From contig JAKBCE010000009.1 of NCBI GenBank assembly GCA_021808195.1, forward strand, positions 62,001-126,000: a stretch of 64,000 nucleotides of DNA, written 5' to 3'. The translations under genes and the position numbers were made by a program. Source of the DNA: Pseudomonadota bacterium (GTDB lineage: Bacteria > Pseudomonadota > Gammaproteobacteria > Steroidobacterales > Steroidobacteraceae). Below are positions 8,488 through 17,423 of the stretch, piece by piece (the first letter of the stretch is position 1; each line of letters opens with the position of its first letter). A model generated the notes under the pieces. That model saw only the letters and a program-made list of their open reading frames with translations. It had not been told where the DNA came from and made no database searches.

Positions 8488-9932
8488 GCAAGATCCAGCT
8501 GTTTGGCGGCCCGCACGTCATCGAGCCGCCGTACCGGCATGGTATGCGGAGCGCCAGTAACCTGCTCGGGTTCTTGCGCGGCCTCCCCGAGAATACGTGT
8601 CATAGCCTCGACGAACGCATCCAGCGCGGCCTTGCTCTCCGTTTCCGTCGGCTCGATCAGCAGACATTCCGGTACCAGCAGCGGAAAATAGGTGGTCGGG
8701 GCGTGCTGAGCATGATCGAGCAGCCGTTTGGCGAAGTCCATGGCCGTCACCCCGAACTCGCGCGCCTGACGCTTCAGCGTAATGATGAATTCATGGCTGG
8801 CGCGCCGCTGCGGATAGGCGGCATCGAAGCCCGCCTGGGTGAGCCGGGCGAGCAGGTAATTGGCATTGAGCGTGGCGTACTCACCGACCCTTGCCATGCC
8901 CTCGCGACCGAGCATGCGCATGTAGATGTACGCCCGCAACAGCACCCCGACATTGCCGGCGAAGGCCGACAGCCGGCCGATCGATTGCGGCCGCTCGCGC
9001 TCGCCTAGCCAGACATAGCGCTGCGCACGCCGTCCCACCAGGGGCACCGGCAGAAACGGCTCAAGCCGCGCCGCGACGCCGACCGGGCCGGCGCCCGGCC
9101 CGCCGCCGCCGTGGGGCGTCGAGAAGGTCTTGTGCAGATTGACGTGAATCACGTCGAATCCCATGTCGCCCGGCCGCACCTTGCCGAGAATGGCATTGAG
9201 GTTGGCGCCGTCGTAATAGAGCAGTCCGCCCGCGGCATGGACGGTGTGCGCCACCGCCTCGATGCGCCGCTCGAACACCCCGAGCGTCGAGGGGTTGGTC
9301 AGCATGATGCCGGCCGTCCTCGGTCCGACCGCGGCCTGGAGCGCATCGATGTCGATATCACCGTCGGCATTCACCCCAATCTCGCGCACGACGCAGCCAC
9401 ACAGCGTCGCTGTCGCCGGGTTGGTGCCGTGCGCCGCCTCAGGCACGATGATCTCATTGCGCTGCAGATCGCCGCGCGCGCGATGATAGGCGCGGATCAT
9501 CGCTACACCGGCGTACTCGCCCTGTGCGCCGGCCATCGGACTTAAGGCCACGGCCTGCATGCCGGTGACCTCCTTCAGCATCTCCTGCAGCTCGAACAGA
9601 CACTCGAGCACGCCCTGGCCGAGGGCGTCCGGCGCAAGCGGATGACGGGCCAGGAATTCCGGCAACATGGCGTACTGGTTGCACGCCTTGGGGTTGTACT
9701 TCATCGTGCACGAACCGAGCGGGTAGAAGTTCGTGTCGATCGAGAAGTTCAGCTGCGAGAGGCGCGTGTAGTGGCGCACCGCTTCGAGCTCGCTCACCTC
9801 CGGTAGCGCCGGTGCTGCCGCGCGGAGCTGCTCGGCCGGCAGATCCGAGCAGCTCGATGGGTCGGGCGACGGTGGCCACTGCTCGACGGCGCCACGACCG
9901 GGCACCGAATACTCGAAGATCAGTTTTTCCAT
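8469..9932 (-). CDS. gcvPB: glycine dehydrogenase (decarboxylating) subunit 2
   Basis: C-terminal half of the split P-protein of the glycine cleavage system (487 residues). With GcvPA it decarboxylates glycine and loads the aminomethyl group on GcvH lipoate. The PLP lysine lies in [18 protein letters not shown], a segment nearly invariant in this family. The start is the ATG at 9932 (MEKLIFEYS), preceded by CAGGAG at a good distance; an upstream in-frame extension is spurious. It is 38 bp after gcvPA and its end overlaps dgkA. The split two-gene form differs from the single gcvP of enterics and pseudomonads. Confidence 0.96.
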   Translation of the reverse strand: MEKLIFEYSVPGRGAVEQWPPSPDPSSCSDLPAEQLRAAAPALPEVSELEAVRHYTRLSQLNFSIDTNFYPLGSCTMKYNPKACNQYAMLPEFLARHPLAPDALGQGVLECLFELQEMLKEVTGMQAVALSPMAGAQGEYAGVAMIRAYHRARGDLQRNEIIVPEAAHGTNPATATLCGCVVREIGVNADGDIDIDALQAAVGPRTAGIMLTNPSTLGVFERRIEAVAHTVHAAGGLLYYDGANLNAILGKVRPGDMGFDVIHVNLHKTFSTPHGGGGPGAGPVGVAARLEPFLPVPLVGRRAQRYVWLGERERPQSIGRLSAFAGNVGVLLRAYIYMRMLGREGMARVGEYATLNANYLLARLTQAGFDAAYPQRRASHEFIITLKRQAREFGVTAMDFAKRLLDHAQHAPTTYFPLLVPECLLIEPTETESKAALDAFVEAMTRILGEAAQEPEQVTGAPHTMPVRRLDDVRAAKQLDLAWKPAP

Positions 9933-9970
9933 GCGTTCGACTCCTGCTGTGCTGATCGGCGGTCTGCGCC

Positions 9971-11344
9971 TCACGCGGCGCGCGCTTCGCGCAGACATTC
10001 CTCGAGCGCGCCGCGGTAACGCTCGATGTCCTCGCGGGTCTTGGTCTCGGTGGCACAGACCAGCAGCGCCGGACCGAGCTCCGGGTAATGCTCACCGAGA
10101 TCCCAGCCGCCGAGTATGCCGCGCGCGGCCAGCTGCTCGAGCAGCGGGGCAACCGGTTGATCGAAGCCGATCACCGCCTCGTGAAACACCGGGTGCGGGA
10201 ACCGCTGGCGCACACCCGCGAGCCCGCAGAGCGCACCGGTCAGCTCCCGGGTGTGCGCGTGTGCGGCCATCGCCGCGCGCCGCAGACCTTCGGCCCCCAG
10301 CAACGACAGATGAATGGTGGCGGCCGTCACCATCAGGCCCTGATTGGTGCAGATGTTGGAGGTGGCTTTGGCGCGCCGGATGTGCTGCTCGCGGGCTTGC
10401 AGCGTGAGGGTGAAGCCCTGACGTCCGTCCGCATCGACTGTGCGCCCCACGATGCGCCCGGGCATCTGGCGCACATGCGCCATGCGGGTCGTCATGAACC
10501 CGAAATACGGACCGCCCGAAGACAGTGGGATGCCGAGCGGCTGGCCGTCGCCGACCACGATATCCGCTCCTCTGCTGCCCCAATGTCCCGGGGGCTTCAG
10601 CAGCGCCAGGGCGATCGGATTGACCACGGCCACCACCAGAGCGTTGCGCGCATGCGCCCAATCGGTGAGCGCATCTACGTCCTCCAGACGCCCGAACACG
10701 TTCGGCTGCTGGATGACGAGGGCGGTGATGTCCTCACCCTCATAGCGCTCGAGCGCTGCAGAGGCGGTACAGCCGCTCGCGAGTGACAGCGGCACCTCCT
10801 CGAACAGCAACCCCTGATTGCCGGCGATACTGAGCGCAGCGCCTCGGTAGTGCGGATGCACGCTGCGCGGCACGAGAATGCGCTGCGAGTTCGAGCGCCG
10901 ATTGGCACGCACGGCCATCAGGCTCGCCTCGGCGAGCGCGCTGGCGCCGTCGTACAGCGAGGCGTTGGACACTTCCATGGCGGTCAGGCGCGCCATCATG
11001 GTCTGGTATTCGTACAGCACCTGCAGCGTGCCCTGGCTGGCCTCGGCCTGATAGGGCGTGTAGGCGCTGTAGAACTCCCCGCGGGTTGCCACCGCCCAGA
11101 CCGCCGCCGGAATGTGATGCTCGTAGGCGCCCGCGCCGATGAAACACAGAGGCCGCCCGTCGCGGCGGGCGCGCTCGTTCATCAGCCGCGCCAGCTGCAT
11201 CTCGTTGAGCGCTTCGGGCACACCGGTGAGCGAGCCGATGCGCAGTTGAGCCGGGATCTCCTCGAACAACCGCTCGATGCTCTCGACGCCAATGGCCGCG
11301 AGCATCGCCCCGACCTCCTCGCGCGTGTGCGGGACGAACCCCAT
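9971..11344 (-). CDS. gcvPA: glycine dehydrogenase (decarboxylating) subunit 1
   Basis: N-terminal half of the split glycine decarboxylase (457 residues). It begins [15 protein letters not shown], the normal GcvPA opening, and contains [14 protein letters not shown] and [22 protein letters not shown], which line the active-site region of the heterodimer. It lacks the PLP lysine, which is on GcvPB. Its ATG shares a base with the gcvH stop (TGATG), so the two are translationally coupled. Part of the riboswitch-controlled gcv operon. Confidence 0.96.
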   Translation of the reverse strand: MGFVPHTREEVGAMLAAIGVESIERLFEEIPAQLRIGSLTGVPEALNEMQLARLMNERARRDGRPLCFIGAGAYEHHIPAAVWAVATRGEFYSAYTPYQAEASQGTLQVLYEYQTMMARLTAMEVSNASLYDGASALAEASLMAVRANRRSNSQRILVPRSVHPHYRGAALSIAGNQGLLFEEVPLSLASGCTASAALERYEGEDITALVIQQPNVFGRLEDVDALTDWAHARNALVVAVVNPIALALLKPPGHWGSRGADIVVGDGQPLGIPLSSGGPYFGFMTTRMAHVRQMPGRIVGRTVDADGRQGFTLTLQAREQHIRRAKATSNICTNQGLMVTAATIHLSLLGAEGLRRAAMAAHAHTRELTGALCGLAGVRQRFPHPVFHEAVIGFDQPVAPLLEQLAARGILGGWDLGEHYPELGPALLVCATETKTREDIERYRGALEECLREARAA

Positions 11345-11733
11345 CAGTCGCCCTCCTCCGTGGTGAGCTTCTGGTACTCAGCGGCGCTCAACAGCGCCGC
11401 AGGCAACCCCTCAGGGCGTACTCGCGCGAGCCAGCCGCCGCCGTAAGGATCGGTGTTGACGGTCTCTGGCGCGTTAGCGAGCGCCGGGTTGCCCTCGAGC
11501 ACTTCGCCGGCCACCGGCGCGTACACGTCGGAGGCCGCCTTGACCGACTCGATCACTGCGAACGGCTGCCCTGGGCTGACCCTGCGGCCCTTCTCGGGCA
11601 CTTCGATGAATACGAGGTCCCCGAGTGCGTGCTGTGCGTGATCGGTGATGCCGACCTCGACGGTGCCATCGGGCAGCGTACGCAGCCATTCGTGGGTGCG
11701 CGTGTACTGGAGATCTGGAGGAACCTTGCTCAT
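11344..11733 (-). CDS. gcvH: glycine cleavage system H protein
   Basis: Lipoyl carrier protein of the glycine cleavage system, 129 residues, the same as the usual length. The lipoylated lysine is in [14 protein letters not shown]; the flanking [15 protein letters not shown] and [10 protein letters not shown] segments are standard. It shuttles the aminomethyl intermediate between the P and T proteins in the cytoplasm. It lies 78 bp downstream of gcvT and overlaps gcvPA by one base. Confidence 0.97.
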   Translation of the reverse strand: MSKVPPDLQYTRTHEWLRTLPDGTVEVGITDHAQHALGDLVFIEVPEKGRRVSPGQPFAVIESVKAASDVYAPVAGEVLEGNPALANAPETVNTDPYGGGWLARVRPEGLPAALLSAAEYQKLTTEEGD

Positions 11734-11811
11734 GCGACGCTCCGTGGAGTCGAATCGTGTGTGTCGGTGGATCGATGGCGTAGGATTTCAAAGAGGGGCG
11801 GGCGCGCCGAT

Positions 11812-12897
11812 TCAATCCACCCGGGATGTGCCGTGCCGTACAAACGGCGGTTTGACCACCCGTGCGGGGAGGAGTTTGCCGCGCACCTCGACCTGCAGCG
11901 ACTCCCCCGCCGCAGCCGGAATACGCGCCAGCGCGATCGAGCGCTCGAGCGTCGGGGAGAACGTACCGCTCGTCACCTCACCCTCGCCACCGCCCGCAAC
12001 GAGCACCCGCTGATGGGCGCGCAGTACCCCGCGCTCGGCGAGCACCAGCCCGGTGAGCTGGCGGGAGCTACCGCGCGCGCGCACCGCCTCGAGCGATTCC
12101 CGGCCGATGAATGCGCGTTCCGCGCTCAGTGCGACCGTCCAGCCCAGACCGGACTCGAACGGGTGGGTACTTTCATCCATGTCGCTGCCGTAGAGATTCA
12201 GGCCGGCCTCCAGGCGCAGCGTGTCGCGCGCACCGAGGCCGCAGGGCACCACGCCGGCGCGCAGCAGTGCCTGCCAGAGCGGCTCGGCCTCGGCCGCAGG
12301 CAGCATGATTTCGAAGCCGTCCTCACCCGTATAGCCGGTGCGGGAGATGAACCAGCGGTCAATCTTGGCGCCGAAGAACACCCCGAGTGCCAGGGCGCGC
12401 TCGGCCGCAGCGCCCGCAAGCAGCGCCGCCACACGCGCACGCGCCTGGGGTCCCTGCACCGCGAGCATGGCCAGATCGGCCCGCTCGCGCACCGTGACGC
12501 CGAACGGCTCGGCGTGCCGGCGGATCCAGGCAAGATCCTTCTCCCGCGTACCGGCATTGAGCACGGCGCGATAGCACTGCGTACCCAGGTAATAAACGAT
12601 CAGATCATCGATGATGCCGCCATGCTCATGGAGCAAACAGCTGTAGAGCGCCTTGCCGGGCTCGGTGAGCCGGCTCACGTCGTTGGCGAGGAGCTGCAGC
12701 AGAAACGGCCGGACTGCCGCGCCCTCCAGATCGACGACGCACATATGGGACACATCAAACACGCCGGCAAGGCGTCGCACGGCGTGGTGCTCGGCGAGCA
12801 GCGAACCGTACTGCAGGGGCATGTCCCAGCCGCCGAAATCCACGATGCGCGCGCCGGCAGCCTGATGTAGGGCGAAAAGAGGAGTTCGTCGAGCCAC
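11812..12897 (-). CDS. gcvT: glycine cleavage system T protein (aminomethyltransferase)
   Basis: Transfers the methylene group from GcvH to tetrahydrofolate and releases ammonia. The 361-residue protein shows DFGGWDMPLQYGS, GVFDVSHM, YSCLLHEHGGIIDDLIVY, RTGYTGEDGFEI and LGARDTLRLEAG, all hallmark T-protein segments. I choose the GTG at 12897 because a GGAGG ribosome site sits 5 nt upstream; a TTG six codons earlier would overlap that site. First gene after the tandem glycine riboswitch. Confidence 0.96.
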   Translation of the reverse strand: MARRTPLFALHQAAGARIVDFGGWDMPLQYGSLLAEHHAVRRLAGVFDVSHMCVVDLEGAAVRPFLLQLLANDVSRLTEPGKALYSCLLHEHGGIIDDLIVYYLGTQCYRAVLNAGTREKDLAWIRRHAEPFGVTVRERADLAMLAVQGPQARARVAALLAGAAAERALALGVFFGAKIDRWFISRTGYTGEDGFEIMLPAAEAEPLWQALLRAGVVPCGLGARDTLRLEAGLNLYGSDMDESTHPFESGLGWTVALSAERAFIGRESLEAVRARGSSRQLTGLVLAERGVLRAHQRVLVAGGGEGEVTSGTFSPTLERSIALARIPAAAGESLQVEVRGKLLPARVVKPPFVRHGTSRVD

Positions 12898-12914
12898 AGA
12901 TCCTCCGGAAGGCA

Positions 12915-12949
12915 ACAGAGCGGCAGATTTCAGCCTGCCGCCCCTCTGT
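12915..12949 (-). promoter_or_regulatory. putative expression-platform hairpin of the glycine riboswitch
   Basis: On the minus strand ACAGAG (12949-12944), three unpaired G and CGGCAG (12940-12935) can pair with CTGCCG and CTCTGT (12926-12915) around an 8-nt loop, giving twelve base pairs. Its 5' arm reuses the CAGAG that closes aptamer II P1 by pairing with CTCTG in the linker, so the two structures exclude each other. No U-run follows, and the GGAGG of gcvT lies just downstream, so translational or mixed control seems likelier than termination. Direction of switching is inference. Confidence 0.6.
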
Positions 12950-13140
12950 CCGGTGACCTGAGAGATCAGGCGCTCGGCGCCTCTCCCCTTCGGTGGGCCG
13001 ACGCCGCTCGGCGCCCGCCACTCTCCAGAGACCCCGCGCAGACCATCGGCGGTCCGCGCAATCTGCCGTTCGTGTGCCTGAGCGTTTCCGGGCGGGAATT
13101 GCGCCTTCGGCGTTCCGGCGGGTCGGCCGGACTCTCTCCG
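12932..13140 (-). promoter_or_regulatory. tandem glycine riboswitch
   Basis: Two glycine aptamers in the gcvT leader, read on the minus strand. Aptamer I runs from about 13140 (CGGAGAGAGT) to about 13035 and contains CCGAAGGCGCAA, CGGAAACGCTCAGGCA and GGACCG-like segments. The linker holds TCTCTGGAGAG (13021-13031). Aptamer II contains CACCGAAGGGG, TCTCAGGTCACCGGACAGAG and ends near 12935. These are the conserved blocks of the bacterial glycine riboswitch, and placement before gcvT is its classical context. By family knowledge, glycine binding usually switches the downstream cleavage genes on. Confidence 0.95.
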
Positions 13141-13166
13141 TGCAGATTGTTTTTCAGGGTGCCGAC

Positions 13167-13172
13167 ATCATA
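13167..13172 (-). promoter_or_regulatory. candidate -10 of the gcv leader promoter
   Basis: TATGAT on the minus strand, about 27 nt before the first aptamer; transcription would begin near 13160. No convincing -35 hexamer is visible, so this rests on position and the -10 match only. Confidence 0.4.
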
Positions 13173-13252
13173 GCAGCTTTGCCACCCGGTAGCGCCGGCC
13201 CCATGCTGCGCTCGCGCTCGCGCCGGTGGTCGCCGCGGGCGGGCCGTCCCGG

Positions 13253-13258
13253 TAAAAT
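13253..13258 (+). promoter_or_regulatory. candidate -10 of ispG
   Basis: TAAAAT in an otherwise very GC-rich region, 44 nt before the ispG ATG. No good -35 is visible. It would give a leader of about 37 nt. Confidence 0.35.
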
Positions 13259-13302
13259 CCCCGCACATTCTCGAAGCCCTCCCCGTTACCCGGCAGGTAC
13301 CC

Positions 13303-14547
13303 ATGTCCTCAATTGCGCGCCGCTCCTCCGTTCCAGTCCTCATCGGCACCGTGCGAGTCGGCGCCAACGCACCCATCGTCGTGCAGTCGATGACCAATAC
13401 CGACACGGCAGACATCGAGGGCACGGCGCAGCAAGTGAAGTCCCTCGCGCGCGCCGGCTCGGAGCTGGTGCGCATCACGGTCAATTCGGCGGAAGCCGCC
13501 GCAGCGGTACCGCACATCCGCGAGCGGCTAGAGCAGATGGGAGTCACGGTGCCGCTGATCGGTGACTTCCACTTCAACGGCCACAAGCTGCTGCGCGAGC
13601 ATCCGGCGTGCGCCGAGGCGCTCGCCAAGTACCGCATCAATCCGGGCAACGTCGGCCGCGGCAGCAAACGCGACCCGCAGTTCGCCGAGATGATCGAGAC
13701 CGCCTGTCGTTACGGCAAGCCGGTGCGCATCGGGGTCAACTGGGGCAGCCTCGATCAGGATTTGCTGATGCGTCTGATGGATGAGAACGCGACGCGCACC
13801 GAACCCCTGAGCGCCCAGCAGATCATGCGCAACGCCGTGGTGCTCTCGGCACTGGAGAGTGCCGCGCGCGCCGAGGCGCTCGGCATGGCGCACGAGCGCA
13901 TCATCCTCTCCGCGAAGGTCAGCGGCGTGCAGGACCTCATCGCGATCTACAGCGATCTCGCCGCGCGCTGCGACTACCCGCTGCACCTGGGACTGACCGA
14001 GGCCGGGATGGGCTCGAAGGGCATTGTTGCCTCGACCGCCGGCATGGCCGTGCTGCTGCAGCGCGGCATCGGTGACACGATCCGCGTCTCGCTCACTCCG
14101 GAGCCGGGCGGTGATCGCACGCAGGAAGTCATCGTCGCGCAGGAAATCCTGCAAACCATGGGACTGCGCTCGTTCCTGCCACTCGTCACCGCCTGCCCCG
14201 GGTGCGGACGCACCACGAGCACCGTCTTCCAGGAACTCGCCCAGCGCATCCAGACGCACATCCGCCATCGCATGCCCGAGTGGCGGCGCGAGTACGAGGG
14301 CGTCGAGGACATGTCGGTCGCGGTCATGGGCTGCGTGGTCAATGGCCCCGGGGAGAGCAAGCACGCCAACATCGGCATCAGCCTGCCGGGTACGGGCGAG
14401 CGACCGGTCGCACCAGTGTACGAGGACGGTGAGAAGACCGTGACACTCAAGGGTGAGCGTATTGCGGAGGAATTTCAGGAATTGCTCGAACAGTACGTGG
14501 CCCGCAAGTTCAGCCGCAAGGCGGCGCACGACACCGCCGCCGCCTGA
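13303..14547 (+). CDS. ispG: 4-hydroxy-3-methylbut-2-en-1-yl diphosphate synthase
   Basis: Penultimate enzyme of the MEP isoprenoid pathway: a 4Fe-4S protein converting MEcPP to HMBPP with reduced flavodoxin or ferredoxin. The TIM-barrel half opens with [21 protein letters not shown] and GDFHFNGH. The cluster cysteines are in TACPGCGR and [12 protein letters not shown], followed by the catalytic Glu region. At 414 residues it is longer than the enteric form, mainly at the C-terminus (an Ala/Lys-rich tail). The gene is followed 20 bp later by the pterin dehydratase gene and is divergent from gcvT. Confidence 0.97.
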   Translation: MSSIARRSSVPVLIGTVRVGANAPIVVQSMTNTDTADIEGTAQQVKSLARAGSELVRITVNSAEAAAAVPHIRERLEQMGVTVPLIGDFHFNGHKLLREHPACAEALAKYRINPGNVGRGSKRDPQFAEMIETACRYGKPVRIGVNWGSLDQDLLMRLMDENATRTEPLSAQQIMRNAVVLSALESAARAEALGMAHERIILSAKVSGVQDLIAIYSDLAARCDYPLHLGLTEAGMGSKGIVASTAGMAVLLQRGIGDTIRVSLTPEPGGDRTQEVIVAQEILQTMGLRSFLPLVTACPGCGRTTSTVFQELAQRIQTHIRHRMPEWRREYEGVEDMSVAVMGCVVNGPGESKHANIGISLPGTGERPVAPVYEDGEKTVTLKGERIAEEFQELLEQYVARKFSRKAAHDTAAA

Positions 14548-14567
14548 GAGCGGTGCGAGGAGATCTC

Positions 14568-14909
14568 ATGAGCGATGCGTTGAGCGAGAAGACCTGCAAA
14601 CCCTGCGAGGGCGGTGTCCCGGCGCTCACCGCCGGGCAGGCACGCGCGCTGGCGGAGCAGCTCGCCGCCGGCTGGATTCTCTCCCCGGAGGGGCCTTATC
14701 TGCGACGCGAGTTCCGCTTCAAGGATTTCTACCGGACGATGAGCTTCGTCAATGCCGTGGCGCACGTTGCCAACATCGAGGATCATCATCCAGACCTCGA
14801 GATCGGCTACAACTACTGCCGCGTGCAGTACACCACGCACGCCATCCGGGGGCTGTCAGAGAACGATTTCATCTGCGCGGCGAAGATCGACCAGATCCCG
14901 CTCAGCTGA
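14568..14909 (+). CDS. phhB: 4a-hydroxytetrahydrobiopterin dehydratase (PCD/DCoH)
   Basis: A 113-residue cytoplasmic dehydratase that regenerates the pterin cofactor of aromatic-amino-acid hydroxylases and, in many bacteria, acts with molybdopterin or other pterin enzymes. The active-site signature HHPDLEIGYNYCRV-YTTHAIRGLSENDF is present with its three key His. The ATG at 14568 has GAGGAG 7 nt upstream, favouring it over an earlier in-frame GTG. No phenylalanine hydroxylase gene is in the window. The 3' end overlaps the convergent ubiI-like gene by 8 bp. Confidence 0.93.
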   Translation: MSDALSEKTCKPCEGGVPALTAGQARALAEQLAAGWILSPEGPYLRREFRFKDFYRTMSFVNAVAHVANIEDHHPDLEIGYNYCRVQYTTHAIRGLSENDFICAAKIDQIPLS

Positions 14910-16158
14910 GCGTCGCCGCGCCGGCGCGCGCCGCGGCGGGCAGCTCACCGCTCAAGCCGAGTGCCTGCGCGATGAACAGGCGCTTCAGCGCCTCGCTGCG
15001 ATTCACCCAGGCGAGCCCCTGCTGCGCCAGCTGCCCGAGGGGACCGGCCTCATGGGCGAGAAAGCGGTTAAAGGCGTCGATGGCGAGCGCCATGGGTGCC
15101 AACTCGCTTTTGCGCCAGCGCTCGTAACGGCGCAGCGGCACCGCCGCGCCGGGATCCTCGCCACGGCGCTGCGCGTCGAGGACGCACTCGGCGAGCGCCG
15201 CCGCATCGAGCAGACCCTGATTGACACCCTGCCCGGCGAGCGGATGCACGACGTGGGCGGCATCGCCGATGAGTGCGCAGCGCGCAGCCGTGAATCGCTC
15301 TGCGCGCAACCGGCGCAGCGGCACCGCGAGCCGTTCGGTGCACAATTGCACGGCCCCAAGCACCCCGTCGGACGCGGCCAGCAATTCCGCCTCGAATTGC
15401 GCTGCGCTCAAGGCGAGCCGCTCGCGACCGACGGCCTCCTCGACAGACCAGACAATTGAGCTCGTGCCATCAGCGAGCGGCAGGAACGCCAACGTCCCGA
15501 CGCCGAGGAAGCGCTGCCAGGCCGTCCGCTCGTGCGCACGCTCCGTACGAACGTTGGCCACGATCGCGACCTGCTGATAGCTCGACTCATGCGCCACAAG
15601 ACCAATCGCCTCGCGCACCCTGGAGCGCGCACCGTCGGCACCCACGAGGAGCCGACACTGCAGCACCTGCGAGTCGGTGCGCACCCGCACGTCCTGCTCA
15701 CCGATCTCAAGACCGGCGAAGCCTGCGGGCAGGATGGTTCCACCAGCGGCCGCGAACGCTGCGAGCGCGGCGCACTGAACGAGTCGATTCTCGGCAATAG
15801 TGCCGAGATTGCTCTCACCCGCATAGGCAGCGTCAAACACCAGAGCATCGGCACTGCGTGCCGGCCGATGCGCCGGCCACACGCACATCCGCTCATAGGG
15901 CTCAATCCGCTGTGCGGGCATCCGCTCCCAGGCGCCGGCCGCTGTGAGAATCCGCTCACTTGCGCGCGACCAGGCGGACACGCGCACGTCGAGCGCATCC
16001 TGCGCAGCCGGCGGCACGGGACGCGCCGGCTCGAGCAGTCCGATGCGCAGCGGTCTGCGTCCCGTGCCGCCGGCGCGCTGCAGCAACGCCCCGGCGCAGG
16101 CGCCGACCGGGCCCCCACCGACGATCAACACGTCCCAAATCGAGTCGCTGCCGCTCAT
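14902..16158 (-). CDS. ubiI: UbiI/VisC-like FAD-dependent ubiquinone biosynthesis hydroxylase
   Basis: A 418-residue class A flavin monooxygenase that should hydroxylate the octaprenylphenol ring during ubiquinone synthesis (C5 for UbiI). The N-terminal Rossmann motif is VLIVGGGPVGACAG, followed by the DVRVSAWSRAS stretch typical of UbiI/VisC, LVGADGARSRVR (the DG motif) and LIGDAAHVVHPLAGQGVNQGL (the GD motif). It lies directly downstream of ubiH with a 4-nt overlap. UbiF- or UbiM-like regiospecificity cannot be excluded. Confidence 0.87.
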   Translation of the reverse strand: MSGSDSIWDVLIVGGGPVGACAGALLQRAGGTGRRPLRIGLLEPARPVPPAAQDALDVRVSAWSRASERILTAAGAWERMPAQRIEPYERMCVWPAHRPARSADALVFDAAYAGESNLGTIAENRLVQCAALAAFAAAGGTILPAGFAGLEIGEQDVRVRTDSQVLQCRLLVGADGARSRVREAIGLVAHESSYQQVAIVANVRTERAHERTAWQRFLGVGTLAFLPLADGTSSIVWSVEEAVGRERLALSAAQFEAELLAASDGVLGAVQLCTERLAVPLRRLRAERFTAARCALIGDAAHVVHPLAGQGVNQGLLDAAALAECVLDAQRRGEDPGAAVPLRRYERWRKSELAPMALAIDAFNRFLAHEAGPLGQLAQQGLAWVNRSEALKRLFIAQALGLSGELPAAARAGAATLS

Positions 16159-17423
16159 GCGAGCGGCAGTCCGCGCGCCAGACGGGGCGTCGGGCCGCCG
16201 AACCCGAGACTCACCCGCGCGAGCGCCCGCTTCGCGGGCGGCGACAGATCAAACACCAGCAGGCCGAGGTTGCGCAGCAGGCTCGCCCCGGGCAGCTGGC
16301 TGGCAAACAGTTTGACCAGCGAGTCGGTGAAGTGCACCACACCGCCGCGGTCGGCCGCACGCGCCTGACTGTAGGCCGTGAGCAACTCCGGCGTACCCGG
16401 ATCGGCGCCACCTGCCGCAATCCGCTCGGCGAGCAGCGCCGCGTCACGCAGACCCAGGTTGAACCCCTGGCCGGCAATCGGATGCAACCCCTGCGCCGCA
16501 TTGCCCACCAGCACGGTGCGCAGACCCACCGTCGCAGCAGCCCGGGACAGCCGTAGCGGATAGGACGCGCGCCGGCCGATGTGCAGGAAACGCCCGGCAC
16601 GCCAGCCGAAGCGCTCCTGCAGCGCGCTCAGATAGGCCGCGTCGCTCAGTTCGAGCAGCTCGGCCGCACGTCCCGGCTCGCACGCCCAGACTGTGCCGTA
16701 GCCGCCGCCGTGCAGCGGCAGGACAGCGACCGGACCGCTGGGGGTGAAACGCTCGTACGCCGTGCCGTCCTGGGGCCGGTCGCTCATCACCGCCGCGGTG
16801 ATCGCCACCTGCGCATAGTCCTCGACCTGCGCCTCGATGCCTGCCGCCGCCCGTACGATCGAATTGGCGCCGTCGGCCGCAACCAACAGCCGTGCGCTCG
16901 CTGTCTCGACTGCACCTGCTGCATCGAGCACCGTGAGCGCTGCGCCGTCCGTGGCGATCTGTACCGCGCCGACCCGCGCCGGCATGCGCAGCGTGACGCC
17001 GCTGGCGCGCTTTAGAGCGCGCCACAGCGCTGCACCGATGAGCCGATTGGGGATGACGTATCCGAACGCCTCGACCCCTTGCTCCGCGGCGCGCAGACGC
17101 GCGCTGCCAAAACGACCTGCTTCGGAGACATGGATGGTGCGCACCGGTGCGGCCTCACGCGCCAGTTCGTCCCAGACGCCGAGTGCCTCAAAGATGCGCC
17201 GGCTGGCGTTGCCGAGCGCGGTCGTGCGCTCATCGAAGCTCGGCTGCTCACTCGAGCCGGGTTCGACACCTTCGATGAGCAACACCCGCACTGCGCTGCC
17301 CTCGAGCGCCAGCGCGAGGCTCGCCCCGACCAGCCCACCGCCGACGATCGCGACATCAAACTGCCGCGGCGTGCCGGCGTGTCCGTCAGGCTCGGACACG
17401 CTGATCTCGTCGGGCGCGCCCAT
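16155..17423 (-). CDS. ubiH: 2-octaprenyl-6-methoxyphenol hydroxylase
   Basis: A 422-residue flavin monooxygenase for ubiquinone C1 hydroxylation. It has VAIVGGGLVGASLAL, SFDERTTALGNASRRIFEALGVW, the DG motif VAADGANSIV and VGNAAQGLHPIAGQGFNLGLRD; Asn-Ala-Ala in place of Asp-Ala-Ala in the last motif is characteristic of UbiH, as is the YERFTPSGPVAVLPL segment. An N-terminal extension of about 20 residues precedes the Rossmann fold. The ATG at 17423 follows CAGGGG and lies 38 nt inside the end of pepP. pepP-ubiH-ubiI order matches the E. coli locus. Confidence 0.93.
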   Translation of the reverse strand: MGAPDEISVSEPDGHAGTPRQFDVAIVGGGLVGASLALALEGSAVRVLLIEGVEPGSSEQPSFDERTTALGNASRRIFEALGVWDELAREAAPVRTIHVSEAGRFGSARLRAAEQGVEAFGYVIPNRLIGAALWRALKRASGVTLRMPARVGAVQIATDGAALTVLDAAGAVETASARLLVAADGANSIVRAAAGIEAQVEDYAQVAITAAVMSDRPQDGTAYERFTPSGPVAVLPLHGGGYGTVWACEPGRAAELLELSDAAYLSALQERFGWRAGRFLHIGRRASYPLRLSRAAATVGLRTVLVGNAAQGLHPIAGQGFNLGLRDAALLAERIAAGGADPGTPELLTAYSQARAADRGGVVHFTDSLVKLFASQLPGASLLRNLGLLVFDLSPPAKRALARVSLGFGGPTPRLARGLPLA

